From the NCBI GenBank assembly GCA_910578455.1, contig CAJTQA010000003.1:38573-102572 (forward strand): 64,000 nt of DNA. Direction: 5' to 3'. Of this stretch, positions 16,877-26,143 are shown in pieces. Both the position numbers and the translations under genes were made by a program. The notes beneath the pieces are model-generated. The model had not been told where the DNA came from, made no database searches, and saw only the letters and a list, made by a program, of their open reading frames with translations. Positions within the stretch are counted from its first letter, which is position 1. Each line of letters begins with the position of its first letter. The DNA is from an uncultured Dorea sp. Its GTDB lineage: Bacteria; Bacillota; Clostridia; Lachnospirales; Lachnospiraceae.

Positions 16877-17992
16877 ATGAGGAAAATAACAGTTGTCGGA
16901 GGCGGCAATATTGGAACGGCTATGCTTGCAATGCTTTCAAAGAAGGAGCAGTATGAGGCTGTTATGTACAGTTCCAAAAAGGACATATGGAATGAGACGC
17001 TTAAATATAAAAGCATGGCAGCAGATGAGTGGAAAGAGGCATGGGGATATCATGTGACAGACAATCTTGAAAATGCAGCAGCGGAGGCTGAGTATGTTTT
17101 TATAACATTGCCATCCTTTTTGAGGGAAGACTTTGTATATAAACTCGGGCGGCACATATCAGAAAATTGCAAAGTGATTTTTGTTCCTGGCTGCGGAGGG
17201 GTTGAGCTTTTTTGCAAGACTTTGATAAAAAAGGGAGCGGTGATCTTAGGGATGGACCGAGTGCCATGTGTTGCAAGGCTGGCGGAGTATGGGAAAAGTA
17301 TTGAATTTGAATGGAAAAATTCAGTGAGGCTTGCAACGGTTAATAAGAGGGAAGACCTGGATGGAATCTGCAGCGAGCTGTCAGACATGCTTTCGCTCAA
17401 GGTTATCCCCCTGGATAATTATCTTTCAGTAACGCTGACTCCCTCGAATCAGATTATGCATCCGTCACGGATTTATTCAATAATGAAAGATAAGGATATT
17501 CATTGCGAATTTGACCACAATATTCTTTTTTATAGAGAATGGACAGACCAAACGTCGGAAATAGTTTTCAGATGCAGCGATGAACTGATGGCATTATGCA
17601 AAAAGTTAAGGGCATTTGATGTTATCCCGCTAGATGTTCATTACGAATCTGATACGCCCAAAAAACTGACAAAAAAAATACGTTCTATTCTTTCTTTTAA
17701 GAACATAAGATCCCCGATGGTGCAGCTGGCAAACGGAAATTATGTGTTTGATGTCTCATCCAGATATTTTACAGAAGATTTTCCGTATGGGGTTTTTATA
17801 TTAAAGAGCTTATCAGAGATTTGCAATCTGAAGACGCCGATGTTTGACGAGCTGATCAGGTGGTATGAGGAATTGGTAAAAGAAGATATAGAGACGAATT
17901 CTGATAGCAGAAATTCCTGCTATGCAAATATTGCCAAAGTAAACGGAATATTTACAAGAGAAGATATTTTTAATTTTTATAATATAAAGTGA
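16877..17992 (+). CDS. NAD(P)-dependent opine/octopine dehydrogenase family protein
   Basis: A 371-residue protein with an N-terminal dinucleotide fold (ITVVGGGNIGTAM, residues 4-16) and a C-terminal helical half resembling octopine/nopaline dehydrogenases. A central TPSNQIMHPSRIY contains the His expected in their active site. Such enzymes join the amine of an amino acid to a 2-keto acid by reductive amination. In a glycan cluster it could make an N-carboxyalkyl amino compound for decoration, but this is inferred from context. It sits 13 bp after the LicD-like gene and 14 bp before the aminotransferase start. Confidence 0.65.
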   Translation: MRKITVVGGGNIGTAMLAMLSKKEQYEAVMYSSKKDIWNETLKYKSMAADEWKEAWGYHVTDNLENAAAEAEYVFITLPSFLREDFVYKLGRHISENCKVIFVPGCGGVELFCKTLIKKGAVILGMDRVPCVARLAEYGKSIEFEWKNSVRLATVNKREDLDGICSELSDMLSLKVIPLDNYLSVTLTPSNQIMHPSRIYSIMKDKDIHCEFDHNILFYREWTDQTSEIVFRCSDELMALCKKLRAFDVIPLDVHYESDTPKKLTKKIRSILSFKNIRSPMVQLANGNYVFDVSSRYFTEDFPYGVFILKSLSEICNLKTPMFDELIRWYEELVKEDIETNSDSRNSCYANIAKVNGIFTREDIFNFYNIK

Positions 17993-18006
17993 GGCGGGGA
18001 GAGAGT

Positions 18007-19059
18007 ATGTATTATGTAGATAAATACATAAAAGAGCTGCATAGGATTAAATGTAAAGATGACAGGCAGAATGTTCTGAGGCTTGATATGAATGAAAATC
18101 CAATCGGGCTTCCGGCAGAGTTTGTTGAAAGGGTGCGGGGGAAGATTACGCCGGAACTTTTGGCAGCGTATCCGGTAAAAGAAGAATTAATCTCGCTCAT
18201 TGCAGAGCATAACCATATCGGCAGGGACGGCATTACGGTCACTGCTGGTTCAGAGGAGGCTATGAGGCTGATATTTCAGACTTTTGGGGAAGAAGGAAAA
18301 GAAATACTTACCGCTTTCCCCACATTTGAAATGTATGATGTGTATTCAAAGATGTTTGGAATGTCTCATGTGACAGTTGATTTTGATGATGAGTTTAGAA
18401 TTGATGCAGGAGAGGTTCTTGCCAAAATTAATGATGATACAGGCATCATTATCCTGCTGAATCCTAACAGTCCAATTGGAACAGCCTTTACGGAAAAAGA
18501 ATTCAGGGCAATTGCAGAAAAGGGCGCCCGGCATCATTCGATTGTAGTTGTGGATGAGGCATATCATTATTTTTATGATAGTACCGCTATGGAACTGGCA
18601 TCTGAGTATGATAATGTTATTGTCCTCAGAACGTTTTCCAAATTATGCTCCATTGCAGGATTACGGGTTGGATATGCTGCAGCAGATCCGCAGCTTATTC
18701 ATTATATAGAAAATGCACAGTCGACATTCAACGTTAATAATGTTGGGCTGCTGTTCGCATCTGAAATATTAAAAAATCCCCAGATGATGGATGAGCTTAT
18801 TCGAATTGAACGGGAAGGGCATGCGTGGATTTATAATAAGCTGTGCGAAAAAGGTTATCATGCTTTTTCAGCGAATGGCAATTATGTACTTTTTTATCCT
18901 GTAATTTCTTCAGGCGATCTTATTTTAAAACTTAAAGAGCATAAAATATGGGTGAGGGACTATAACAAAGGTGTTCTGAAAGGATGGATACGTGTTTCTA
19001 CGGGCGATAAGGAAAGCATGAAGAAATTTTTTGATGCGCTTGTTATATGCGATAAATAA
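18007..19059 (+). CDS. HisC/CobD-like PLP-dependent aminotransferase
   Basis: A 350-residue fold-type I PLP enzyme close to histidinol-phosphate aminotransferases and threonine-phosphate decarboxylases. Visible motifs: LDMNENPIGLP, TVTAGSEEAM, LLNPNSPIGT, VVVDEAYHYF and the PLP-lysine segment LRTFSKLCSIAGLRVGY; the C-terminal GWIRVSTG binds the substrate carboxylate. It is unlikely to serve histidine synthesis, since no his genes are near and it lies in a LicC/LicD operon. It may supply the amino or decarboxylated precursor of the decoration. ATG 18007 has GGGGAGAGAG before it; the GTG at 17989 overlaps the previous stop and is less likely. Confidence 0.78.
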   Translation: MYYVDKYIKELHRIKCKDDRQNVLRLDMNENPIGLPAEFVERVRGKITPELLAAYPVKEELISLIAEHNHIGRDGITVTAGSEEAMRLIFQTFGEEGKEILTAFPTFEMYDVYSKMFGMSHVTVDFDDEFRIDAGEVLAKINDDTGIIILLNPNSPIGTAFTEKEFRAIAEKGARHHSIVVVDEAYHYFYDSTAMELASEYDNVIVLRTFSKLCSIAGLRVGYAAADPQLIHYIENAQSTFNVNNVGLLFASEILKNPQMMDELIRIEREGHAWIYNKLCEKGYHAFSANGNYVLFYPVISSGDLILKLKEHKIWVRDYNKGVLKGWIRVSTGDKESMKKFFDALVICDK

Positions 19060-19070
19060 GAGAGGGATTT

Positions 19071-20261
19071 ATGGAAAAAATGAACGTAATAAATACCCTT
19101 CCGGCTTTGTTTGAGAAAATTGACAAACTGGAATCCGAGGGTTTGTTTAGCGGGAAACGTGTATATTTGTGGGGAATGCAAAAGGCGGCTTACATTGCGT
19201 CTCAGTATATGGCAGAAAAAGAGATTAACATTATTGCGATATTAGATTCCAATCCTGAGCAGCAGGGGGAGATTAGTGCGAAATTTAAAAGCCGGTATGC
19301 TGAAAAGGCAGAAATGTATGTAAAAAGCCCAGAAGTGTTAAAAACACTGGAAAATAAAGAAAATATTATTATTCTTGTGTTCTCGAAAGCTTTCAGCGCA
19401 ATAAAGGAGACGGCTGTTTCTTATGGAATCATTCCGGAGCTGTGCATAAAATTTTATTCGACACAGGATAATCTTAATAGTTTTCATGTTGAGAATAAAA
19501 CGCTGATACAGATGGATGAGCGCAAAAAAATACAGTATGATTTATTAAAATATTTAAAAGGAGTCTGTGAAAGGAACCAACTCCGATTTTATCTTGCGGC
19601 AGGAACGTTGCTGGGAGCGGTTCGGCATCAGGGATATATTCCGTGGGATGATGATATTGATGTGTATATGCCGTGGAAGGATTATACAAAACTAATAGAG
19701 CTTTTTGAAAGCAAAAGAGAAGGAACACCGCAGCATTCGCTGCTGTATCACGGCATATGCGAGAATTTTACATGGGTATATGCAAAGCTGCAGGATAACC
19801 GTACAATCTCTTATGGAGTGAGATACCCTTTGATATGTGAGATCGGGGTCAATATTGACATTTTCCCAATGGGGGGATTTCCGGATGAACCTTTAAAACA
19901 GGCTGAAAAAAAGGAAGAAATATATGCTTTTTTAGGGAAGTGGAAAAAGCATCTGACATATTTTAATTATAATCCTGATTTTGAGTTTAGGAATGCCGCT
20001 GAACATATCGAGCATATTTTTTCTGAATATGATTATGACAGCTGCAAGACTGTTGGATACTTTATCAATGCCTGCTGGGACTGGGAGCTTAACTCATATT
20101 CTTCATATAGCAAGGCAGTGGGCCTGAAGTTTGAAGACGATGTGTTTCCGGCTCCGGCAGGGTATAATGAAGTGCTTAAAAACAGGTATGATGAATATAT
20201 GAAACTGCCCCCGGAATGTCAGAGGAAGTCTCCCCATGCATATAAGTCATATTGGAGATAG
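19071..20261 (+). CDS. LicD family protein with N-terminal Rossmann-like module
   Basis: A 396-residue protein. Residues 1-130 form a Rossmann-like module (KRVYLWGMQKAAY, IAILDSNP, NIIILVFS) of the sort found at the front of many surface-glycan enzymes. From about 150 a LicD domain follows with GTLLGAVRHQGYIPWDDD, then DIDVYMPW; all acids are kept. It should transfer a phospho-group from the CDP-donor made by the LicC-like enzyme onto a glycan. The C-terminus RYDEYMKLPPE matches that of the other LicD protein. A similar N-terminal module opens the next gene, suggesting domain shuffling. Confidence 0.78.
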   Translation: MEKMNVINTLPALFEKIDKLESEGLFSGKRVYLWGMQKAAYIASQYMAEKEINIIAILDSNPEQQGEISAKFKSRYAEKAEMYVKSPEVLKTLENKENIIILVFSKAFSAIKETAVSYGIIPELCIKFYSTQDNLNSFHVENKTLIQMDERKKIQYDLLKYLKGVCERNQLRFYLAAGTLLGAVRHQGYIPWDDDIDVYMPWKDYTKLIELFESKREGTPQHSLLYHGICENFTWVYAKLQDNRTISYGVRYPLICEIGVNIDIFPMGGFPDEPLKQAEKKEEIYAFLGKWKKHLTYFNYNPDFEFRNAAEHIEHIFSEYDYDSCKTVGYFINACWDWELNSYSSYSKAVGLKFEDDVFPAPAGYNEVLKNRYDEYMKLPPECQRKSPHAYKSYWR

Positions 20262-20293
20262 CTCCATATGGCTTTTTTGAAAGGAGATAAAGA

Positions 20294-21364
20294 ATGTATA
20301 ATACGACATTAAATCTTATCAGGGGAGCGCTGCCCAATGTAAAGAAAAGAAAAATCGTAATATGGGGCGCGGGGAAAGGCGCGCAGGAAACAATCAATAT
20401 GCTCGCATCGGAAGGGCTTGGTGACAGATTCGCATTTATTGTAGATTCCAAGGTACAGTCTCCAAGCGTGAAAAATATTGATGTTTTAAACTGCAAAGGT
20501 AAATATTATGTTGTTGTAAGTATTTCAGGATATCATCCGGAAATTGAGGATCAGCTCATGAGATGGGGGTATGAGCCCGAACTGGATTATTGCTATTATT
20601 ATAAAAGATATGTGGAGGGGATTTCAGATTATTCGGATAAACTGGGAAACCGGGTCGACGGGGATCCGGGAAAGGCCGAGATCTGTTTTGTCGGCAGGGA
20701 TGCCAGAGTAAAAATAGGCACGGGATTTTTGTGCAGCAATCTGAAAATACTGATGGAGACGGGCGCATCTTTGGAAATTGGGGAAAACGTCAGGATATTT
20801 AACGAGACATCGAATGACTGCGCGAGATGGAAATTAAAAGAAGGCTCTGTAATGATTCTTAGAAATAATGTTTCGCTGCAGTCGAAAGGACTTATTTATT
20901 GTGCATCTCATGGCGGGGTTTATATTGATGACGGAACGACTATTTTAAGCAATCACAGGATAGTAGCATCTTCAAAAGGAAGAGTGGCTATAGGGAAAGA
21001 CTGCCTTATATCCCATGACTTTGCAGCATATTAGAATGATATGCATCCGATATTTTCTGTTGAAAGCGGAATGCGCCTGAATAACAACTGCAGGAAATCT
21101 AATATTGATATAGGCGATCATGTATGGGTGGGATTCAGGACGACATTTTTAAAAAATGCTTGCGTGGGGGTGGGGAGCATAATTGGAAGTAACTCTCTGG
21201 TTTCTAAAAGCTATCCCAATAATTGTATTGCAGCAGGCATTCCCGCAAAGGTGCTCAGGGAAAACGCAGCATGGAGCAAAGAGGAGATAGACAGCATTGA
21301 GATGATTGACAGGGAGTATATCGGTTATACAGAAATACCAACAGACTTTCCTATTGCTGAGTAG
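20294..21364 (+). pseudogene. Left-handed beta-helix acyltransferase interrupted by in-frame TAG
   Basis: One reading frame of about 356 codons is cut by a TAG at 21032-21034. Upstream are a Rossmann-like module (KIVIWGAGKGAQE) and hexapeptide repeats ending CLISHDFAAY; downstream the same frame continues as NDMHPIFS, then GDHVWVGFRTTFLKN and GIPAKVLREN, the normal end of a CatB/maa-type acetyltransferase. No frameshift is seen and both halves stay well formed, so the change is recent. The stop falls just before the catalytic-type His (DMHPI), so the first half alone should be inactive. An ATG at 21041 could start the second half but lacks a good ribosome site. Read-through cannot be excluded. 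Confidence 0.75.
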
Positions 21365-22304
21365 AGAATGTGCCCCTTGAAGTTCCCTCCCTTTTTTTCC
21401 GGTATTTTAACGGCGTAGTTCCCGTCTGTTTACGGAACTCCCGCAGAAAATTCCCCAGATTGCCGTAACCGCATTCCATGCAGACCTCCGTGACCGGGAG
21501 GTCTGTTTCTTCAAGCAGGCGCAGGGACTGCTTGATGCGGTATTCGTTTACATACTCCATAGGGGTGCGCCCGATGGATTTTTTGAAGAAACGGCAGAAA
21601 TACTGCTCGTTCATGTTAATCTGCCCTGCCAGGTCTTTTAAGTATATTTTCTCTTTATAGTTTTCTTTTACATAGGTAAGGATAGTCTTGACATCTTCCA
21701 CATGTTTATCATAATTTTTTTCAGCAGGCGTAAAGAGCCGGTGCTCCGAGAGGATTGCAAGGAGGCGCAGAAGGGAGGACTTGATGTATAGCTGGTTTGT
21801 CAGGTCATCTGTGATCGCGCCTTTTTCCAGGGGGGAGCCGCTGTCCAGGGAATAGCCGAAAGAGCGCATGGACTCTAAAAATGCGTCGCGCACAGGGATG
21901 AACCCGGGATGGGCCGGCTTAAGGCAGCGGGGAAACAAAAGCTTTCCCCCCTGTATGGGCTGGATAAGCTCTGTCTGCGCGGCATCGCAGGAGTCGAAAC
22001 TCAGGATGCCGGGGGAGAAGACAATTGCATACTCGCCCGGGTTTCCATAACTCTCTGTAAATATGCTGTGCAGCTCGCCGGGGTTGATGAAAAATAACGC
22101 CTCTGAATGTACGAAGAACTGCTCCATATTGATTTCCAGGCGGAAATCTCCTCCGAAAAAGTATAGGATCTCTATCTCATCATGCCAGTGGTGCTTGACG
22201 AGAGTGCCTTTGCCGAGAGAGCGGGTCTGGTAGATGGCGCAGGGAAAGGACTTTGTGCCGTGGAGGCATATTTCTTTTAATGCGGTTGGATGCGGGCGAT
22301 GCAT
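21351..22304 (-). CDS. AraC family regulator with cupin domain
   Basis: A 317-residue regulator. An N-terminal cupin (about 15-110; HHWHDEIEILYF, INPGELHSI) should bind a small effector, often a sugar. The C-terminal 100 residues form the double helix-turn-helix of AraC/XylS proteins: LKDLAGQINMNEQYFCRFFK, then VTEVCMECGYGNLGNFLREF. It is tail-to-tail with the broken acyltransferase, overlapping its end by 14 bp, and divergent from argS. Its target is not evident; it may belong to the neighbouring glycan cluster, or act elsewhere. Confidence 0.85.
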   Translation of the reverse strand: MHRPHPTALKEICLHGTKSFPCAIYQTRSLGKGTLVKHHWHDEIEILYFFGGDFRLEINMEQFFVHSEALFFINPGELHSIFTESYGNPGEYAIVFSPGILSFDSCDAAQTELIQPIQGGKLLFPRCLKPAHPGFIPVRDAFLESMRSFGYSLDSGSPLEKGAITDDLTNQLYIKSSLLRLLAILSEHRLFTPAEKNYDKHVEDVKTILTYVKENYKEKIYLKDLAGQINMNEQYFCRFFKKSIGRTPMEYVNEYRIKQSLRLLEETDLPVTEVCMECGYGNLGNFLREFRKQTGTTPLKYRKKREGTSRGTFSTQQ

Positions 22305-22505
22305 AAGCGGCTCCTCTCTAAGGTGATATGCGGAATGCTGATGAACTATCCTGACTTAATGCTGCAGGTAAGATTTTATCATTGCCATGTGATAATATCA
22401 AGTTTTAGGTTTTTAAAAACAGATAATTGTGTTATACTCATCTATGATAAAATGAGAAGAAATTACAGAGCAGGTAAACATATTGCGGCAGATTAGGAGG
22501 AAATT

Positions 22506-24272
22506 ATGAAAAAGATGATTGATCTGATAGAGGAGGAGCTTGGGGCGGCCTTTGAACGTGCGGGGTATGACAGGTCTTACGGAAAGATTACCCTCTCGAA
22601 CCGCCCGGATCTCTGCGAATACCAGTGCAACGGGGCGATGGCGGGGGCGAAAGCCTACCGCAAGGCGCCTTTTATGATCGCGGACGACGTGATTGCAAAC
22701 CTTACGGACAAAGTGCATATCGGGGAGATTGAGGCGGTAAAGCCGGGCTTTATCAATATAAAGCTCAGCAGGGAGGCCGTCGCGTCCTACTTGAACAGAA
22801 TGAGGGGCGATGCCGGGCTTGGTATTGAAAAGGCGGAAAACCCTCAGTCCATCATCGTTGATTACGGCGGGCCGAATGTGGCAAAGCCTCTTCATGTGGG
22901 GCATCTGCGCTCTGCCATCATCGGGGAGAGCGTGAAACGGATTGCCAGGAAGATGGGGCACAAGGTGCTAGGAGACATCCACCTGGGAGACTGGGGGTAT
23001 CAGATGGGGCTGATTATCACGGAGCTTAAGGAGCGGCAGCCGGAGCTTGCGTACTTTGACGATGAGTTTGGCGGAGAGTATCCGAAGGAGGCTCCGTTTA
23101 CCATCGGGGAGCTGGAGGAGATTTATCCCACTGCCAGCGCGAAGGCGAAAGAGGATGAAGAATACCGGGAGAGAGCCCTTAACGCCACCCGGCTTTTGCA
23201 GAACGGGCACCGGGGGTACACGGTGGTGTGGCGGCATATCATGGATGTGTCGGTAAAGGACCTTAAAAAGAACTATGAAAACTTAAATGTGACATTTGAC
23301 CTCTGGAAAGGGGAATCGGATGCCCAGAGCGACATACCGGACATGATCGGGCGGCTTAAGGCGGACGGGTTTGCCCATATCGACCAGGGGGCGCTTGTGA
23401 TTGACGTGCAGGAGGAGTCTGACACGAAAGAAGTTCCGCCCTGTATGATCCAGAAGTCTGACGGGGCATCCCTCTACGGAACGACGGATCTTGCCACGCT
23501 GGTGCAAAGAAGGCGGGATTATGACCCGGATCAGATCATCTATCTGGCGGACAAGCGGCAGGAGCTGCACTTTGTCCAGGTGTTCCGCTCGGCGAAAAAA
23601 ACGGGCATCATAGCGCCGGAGACGAAACTGGAGTTTCTTGGATTCGGCACGATGAACGGAAAGGACGGGAAACCTTTCAAGACAAGGGAAGGGGGCATCA
23701 TGCGCCTGGAAAGCCTGATTGCGGACATCGAGGAAGAGATGTACAAAAAGATAACGGATAACCGCACCGTGGAGGAGTCGGAGGCAAAAGCTACGGCGAA
23801 GATCGTGGGCATGTCAGCCATTAAGTACGGGGATCTGTCAAACCAGGCGGCAAAGGATTATGTGTTTGACGTGGACAGGTTTACCTCGTTTGAGGGAAAT
23901 ACAGGGCCGTACATTCTGTACACCATTGTCCGCATTAAGTCCATCCTGAATAAATATACTGCCGGGGGAGGCTGCCTTGAAAACTTATCTATTGCCCCTG
24001 CGGCGGGAGACAGCGAGAAAGCGCTGATGCTGGAGGCGCTGCGGTACAGCGATGTTTTGGAGACGGCTTATGGGGAGCTTGCGCCCCATAAGATATGTGC
24101 GTATATATATGAGCTTGCAAATGCGTTCAATAAATTTTATCATGAGACAAAGATCCTTGCGGAGGAAGACGAAAAGCAGAAGGAAAGCTATATCGCGCTT
24201 CTGCTCTTGACGAAGGATATCCTGGAGTCGTGTATCGACCTGCTTGGCTTTGAGGCTCCGGAGAGGATGTAA
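22506..24272 (+). CDS. argS: Arginyl-tRNA synthetase
   Basis: A 588-residue class I synthetase that charges tRNA-Arg. It has the N-terminal additional domain (about 1-110), the HIGH-type motif HVGHLRSA at about 123, the family segments IHLGDWGYQMG and YLADKRQELHF, and a C-terminal DALR anticodon-binding domain. As in other ArgRS the KMSK loop is replaced (FKTREGGIMRL). The start has TTAGGAGGAAAT just before it. It is followed 52 bp later by an alanyl-tRNA editing gene. Length is typical. Confidence 0.95.
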   Translation: MKKMIDLIEEELGAAFERAGYDRSYGKITLSNRPDLCEYQCNGAMAGAKAYRKAPFMIADDVIANLTDKVHIGEIEAVKPGFINIKLSREAVASYLNRMRGDAGLGIEKAENPQSIIVDYGGPNVAKPLHVGHLRSAIIGESVKRIARKMGHKVLGDIHLGDWGYQMGLIITELKERQPELAYFDDEFGGEYPKEAPFTIGELEEIYPTASAKAKEDEEYRERALNATRLLQNGHRGYTVVWRHIMDVSVKDLKKNYENLNVTFDLWKGESDAQSDIPDMIGRLKADGFAHIDQGALVIDVQEESDTKEVPPCMIQKSDGASLYGTTDLATLVQRRRDYDPDQIIYLADKRQELHFVQVFRSAKKTGIIAPETKLEFLGFGTMNGKDGKPFKTREGGIMRLESLIADIEEEMYKKITDNRTVEESEAKATAKIVGMSAIKYGDLSNQAAKDYVFDVDRFTSFEGNTGPYILYTIVRIKSILNKYTAGGGCLENLSIAPAAGDSEKALMLEALRYSDVLETAYGELAPHKICAYIYELANAFNKFYHETKILAEEDEKQKESYIALLLLTKDILESCIDLLGFEAPERM

Positions 24273-24324
24273 AAGATGCCGGCGGCAGCCGGTCTGCGGA
24301 AAAGTATGAAGAAAGGGTAAGGTT

Positions 24325-25500
24325 TTGCGAAAGATGGAGGCTACGGTAAAGTTATTTTATGAAGACAGCCACATGGAGGAATTTGACGCGGCAGTCTGCG
24401 CCTGCCTGCCTTACGGGGATAAGTACAAGGTGGTTCTGGACAGGACTGCCTTTTTTCCTGAGGGCGGAGGCCAGTATGCGGACAGCGGGGAGCTTGGCGG
24501 CGTAAAGGTGTTTGACGTCCATGAAAAAGAAGGCGTCGTGTACCACTATACGGACGCTCCGCTTGAAGAGGGGCAGAGGGTTCACGGGCGCATCTGCTTT
24601 GAGGAGCGATTTGAGAAGATGCAGCAGCACACGGGGGAGCATATCGTGTCCGGTATCGTGCATGAGAGGTTCGGGTATAACAATGTAGGGTTCCACCTGG
24701 GAAATACATACTGCACTCTTGATTTTGACGGACCCATCACGAAGGAACAGCTGAAGGAGATTGAGCTGGCGGCAAACGGAGCGGTGTTTAAGAACCTGGA
24801 TGTTGAGACAGCGTACCCTTCTAAGGAAGAGCTCGGGAAGATGGAGTACAGGAGCAAGATAGAGATTGAGGGGCAGGTTCGTATCGTGACAGTGCCGGGG
24901 TATGACGTATGCGCCTGCTGCGCGCCCCATGTGAAGAAGACAGGGGAAATCGGGCTTATCAAGTTTGTGAATATGATTAATTACAAAGGCGGGGAGCGCA
25001 TTACCATGCTCTGCGGGTACCGTGCGCTTAAAGATTACGCGGAAAAAGAGGAGAATGTGAAAAAAATCTCCGCACTGCTCTGCGCGAAGGAGGAGGAGAC
25101 CGCGGACGCGGTATCGCATCTGAAGGAGGAGAGTGGAAAGCTTAAAGGGAGGATTACATCCCTGGAGCAAAAGATGATCCGGTATAAGGCCCAGGAGATT
25201 GAGATTGGGAACGGTGTCGTGTCGGTCTTTGACAGCGAGATCTCCGGGAACAGCCCGAGGGAGCTTATGAATCAGGTGCTTTTGAGGGGGGCATCCGTGT
25301 GCGCGGTTTTTGCCGGAACGGACGAGGCGGGATACCGCTATGTGATCGGAAGCAGGGAAAGAGACGTGCGTCCGCTGTGCAGGGAGCTTAATGCGTCTTT
25401 TGAAGGGCGCGGCGGCGGAAAGCCCGAGATGGTGCAGGGATCGCTTAAGGGAAATAGGGAAGAGATACGGAAACTCTGCAGTGAAGAAAAAATATTTTGA
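24325..25500 (+). CDS. Alanyl-tRNA editing protein (AlaX-L type) with DHHA1 domain
   Basis: A 391-residue stand-alone editing protein that removes wrongly attached amino acids, chiefly Ser, from tRNA-Ala. It carries the AlaRS-like barrel (about 1-90, FFPEGGGQYADSG), the zinc-binding editing domain with HTGEH near residue 100 and CCAPH near 200, and a C-terminal DHHA1 domain (about 290-391, RGGGKPEMVQG). The start is either TTG 24325 or the in-frame ATG at 24334; both have modest ribosome sites. It lies downstream of argS and overlaps the frame that leads into xpt. Confidence 0.88.
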   Translation: MRKMEATVKLFYEDSHMEEFDAAVCACLPYGDKYKVVLDRTAFFPEGGGQYADSGELGGVKVFDVHEKEGVVYHYTDAPLEEGQRVHGRICFEERFEKMQQHTGEHIVSGIVHERFGYNNVGFHLGNTYCTLDFDGPITKEQLKEIELAANGAVFKNLDVETAYPSKEELGKMEYRSKIEIEGQVRIVTVPGYDVCACCAPHVKKTGEIGLIKFVNMINYKGGERITMLCGYRALKDYAEKEENVKKISALLCAKEEETADAVSHLKEESGKLKGRITSLEQKMIRYKAQEIEIGNGVVSVFDSEISGNSPRELMNQVLLRGASVCAVFAGTDEAGYRYVIGSRERDVRPLCRELNASFEGRGGGKPEMVQGSLKGNREEIRKLCSEEKIF

Positions 25501-25553
25501 CGGCAATCGGCAGCAGGGTGTCCGACGGAGAGAGTATACTAGGAGGAGATGGC

Positions 25554-26141
25554 ATGCGTCTTTTGGAGGAGCGCATCCGCCGGGACGGCATTGTCCGGGG
25601 CGAGGATGTATTGAAGGTGGACAGTTTCCTGAACCATCAGATGGATGTGGAGCTGTTTGCGGAGATGGGGAAGGAGTTTAAGCGGCTGTTTGAAAGGGAA
25701 GAGATTACAAAAATCCTTACCATTGAGGCATCCGGAATCGGTATTGCCTGTGTGGCGGCGCAGTGTTTTGGAGTTCCGGTGGTATTTGCGAAAAAGAGCA
25801 AGACAAAGAATATCGAGGGAGATGTATACACGTCTAAGGTAGAGTCCTTTACCCACGGAAGGGTTTATGACATTATCGTCTCGAAGAAATTTTTGGGGCC
25901 GGAGGATAAGGTTCTTTTGATTGATGATTTTCTGGCAAACGGCGCCGCCCTTATGGGGCTTATTAGCCTTGTCTGGGAGTCTGGGGCGTCTCTTGCGGGC
26001 GCCGGAATCTGTATTGAGAAAGCTTTCCAGCCGGGAGGCGAGAGAATACGGAATATGGGCGTGAGGGTGGAATCGCTTGCGAGAGTGAAGTGCATGAGCG
26101 AAGAGACTGGCGTTGAATTCTGTAAAGAAAGAGAGGTTTAA
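25554..26141 (+). CDS. xpt: Xanthine phosphoribosyltransferase
   Basis: A 195-residue purine-salvage enzyme converting xanthine and PRPP to XMP. LKVDSFLNHQMD near the N-terminus and the PRPP loop VLLIDDFLANGAA near residue 125 are typical. Length matches Bacillus Xpt. ATG 25554 follows TAGGAGGAGATGGC, and the alignment with known Xpt also begins there; the longer frame from 25497 would only overlap the previous gene. No purine riboswitch precedes it, because it is placed inside an apparent operon. Confidence 0.9.
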   Translation: MRLLEERIRRDGIVRGEDVLKVDSFLNHQMDVELFAEMGKEFKRLFEREEITKILTIEASGIGIACVAAQCFGVPVVFAKKSKTKNIEGDVYTSKVESFTHGRVYDIIVSKKFLGPEDKVLLIDDFLANGAALMGLISLVWESGASLAGAGICIEKAFQPGGERIRNMGVRVESLARVKCMSEETGVEFCKEREV

Positions 26142-26143
26142 AG

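Noticed and set aside
18007..19059. HisC of histidine synthesis
   Set aside because: No his genes nearby; context is glycan decoration.
20294..21364. Pyrrolysine or programmed read-through at the TAG
   Set aside because: No pyrrolysine genes or read-through signal seen; a nonsense mutation is simpler.
24352..25506. 384-residue minus-strand frame opposite the alanyl-tRNA editing gene
   Set aside because: No family motifs or ribosome site; the plus-strand gene has clear motifs.
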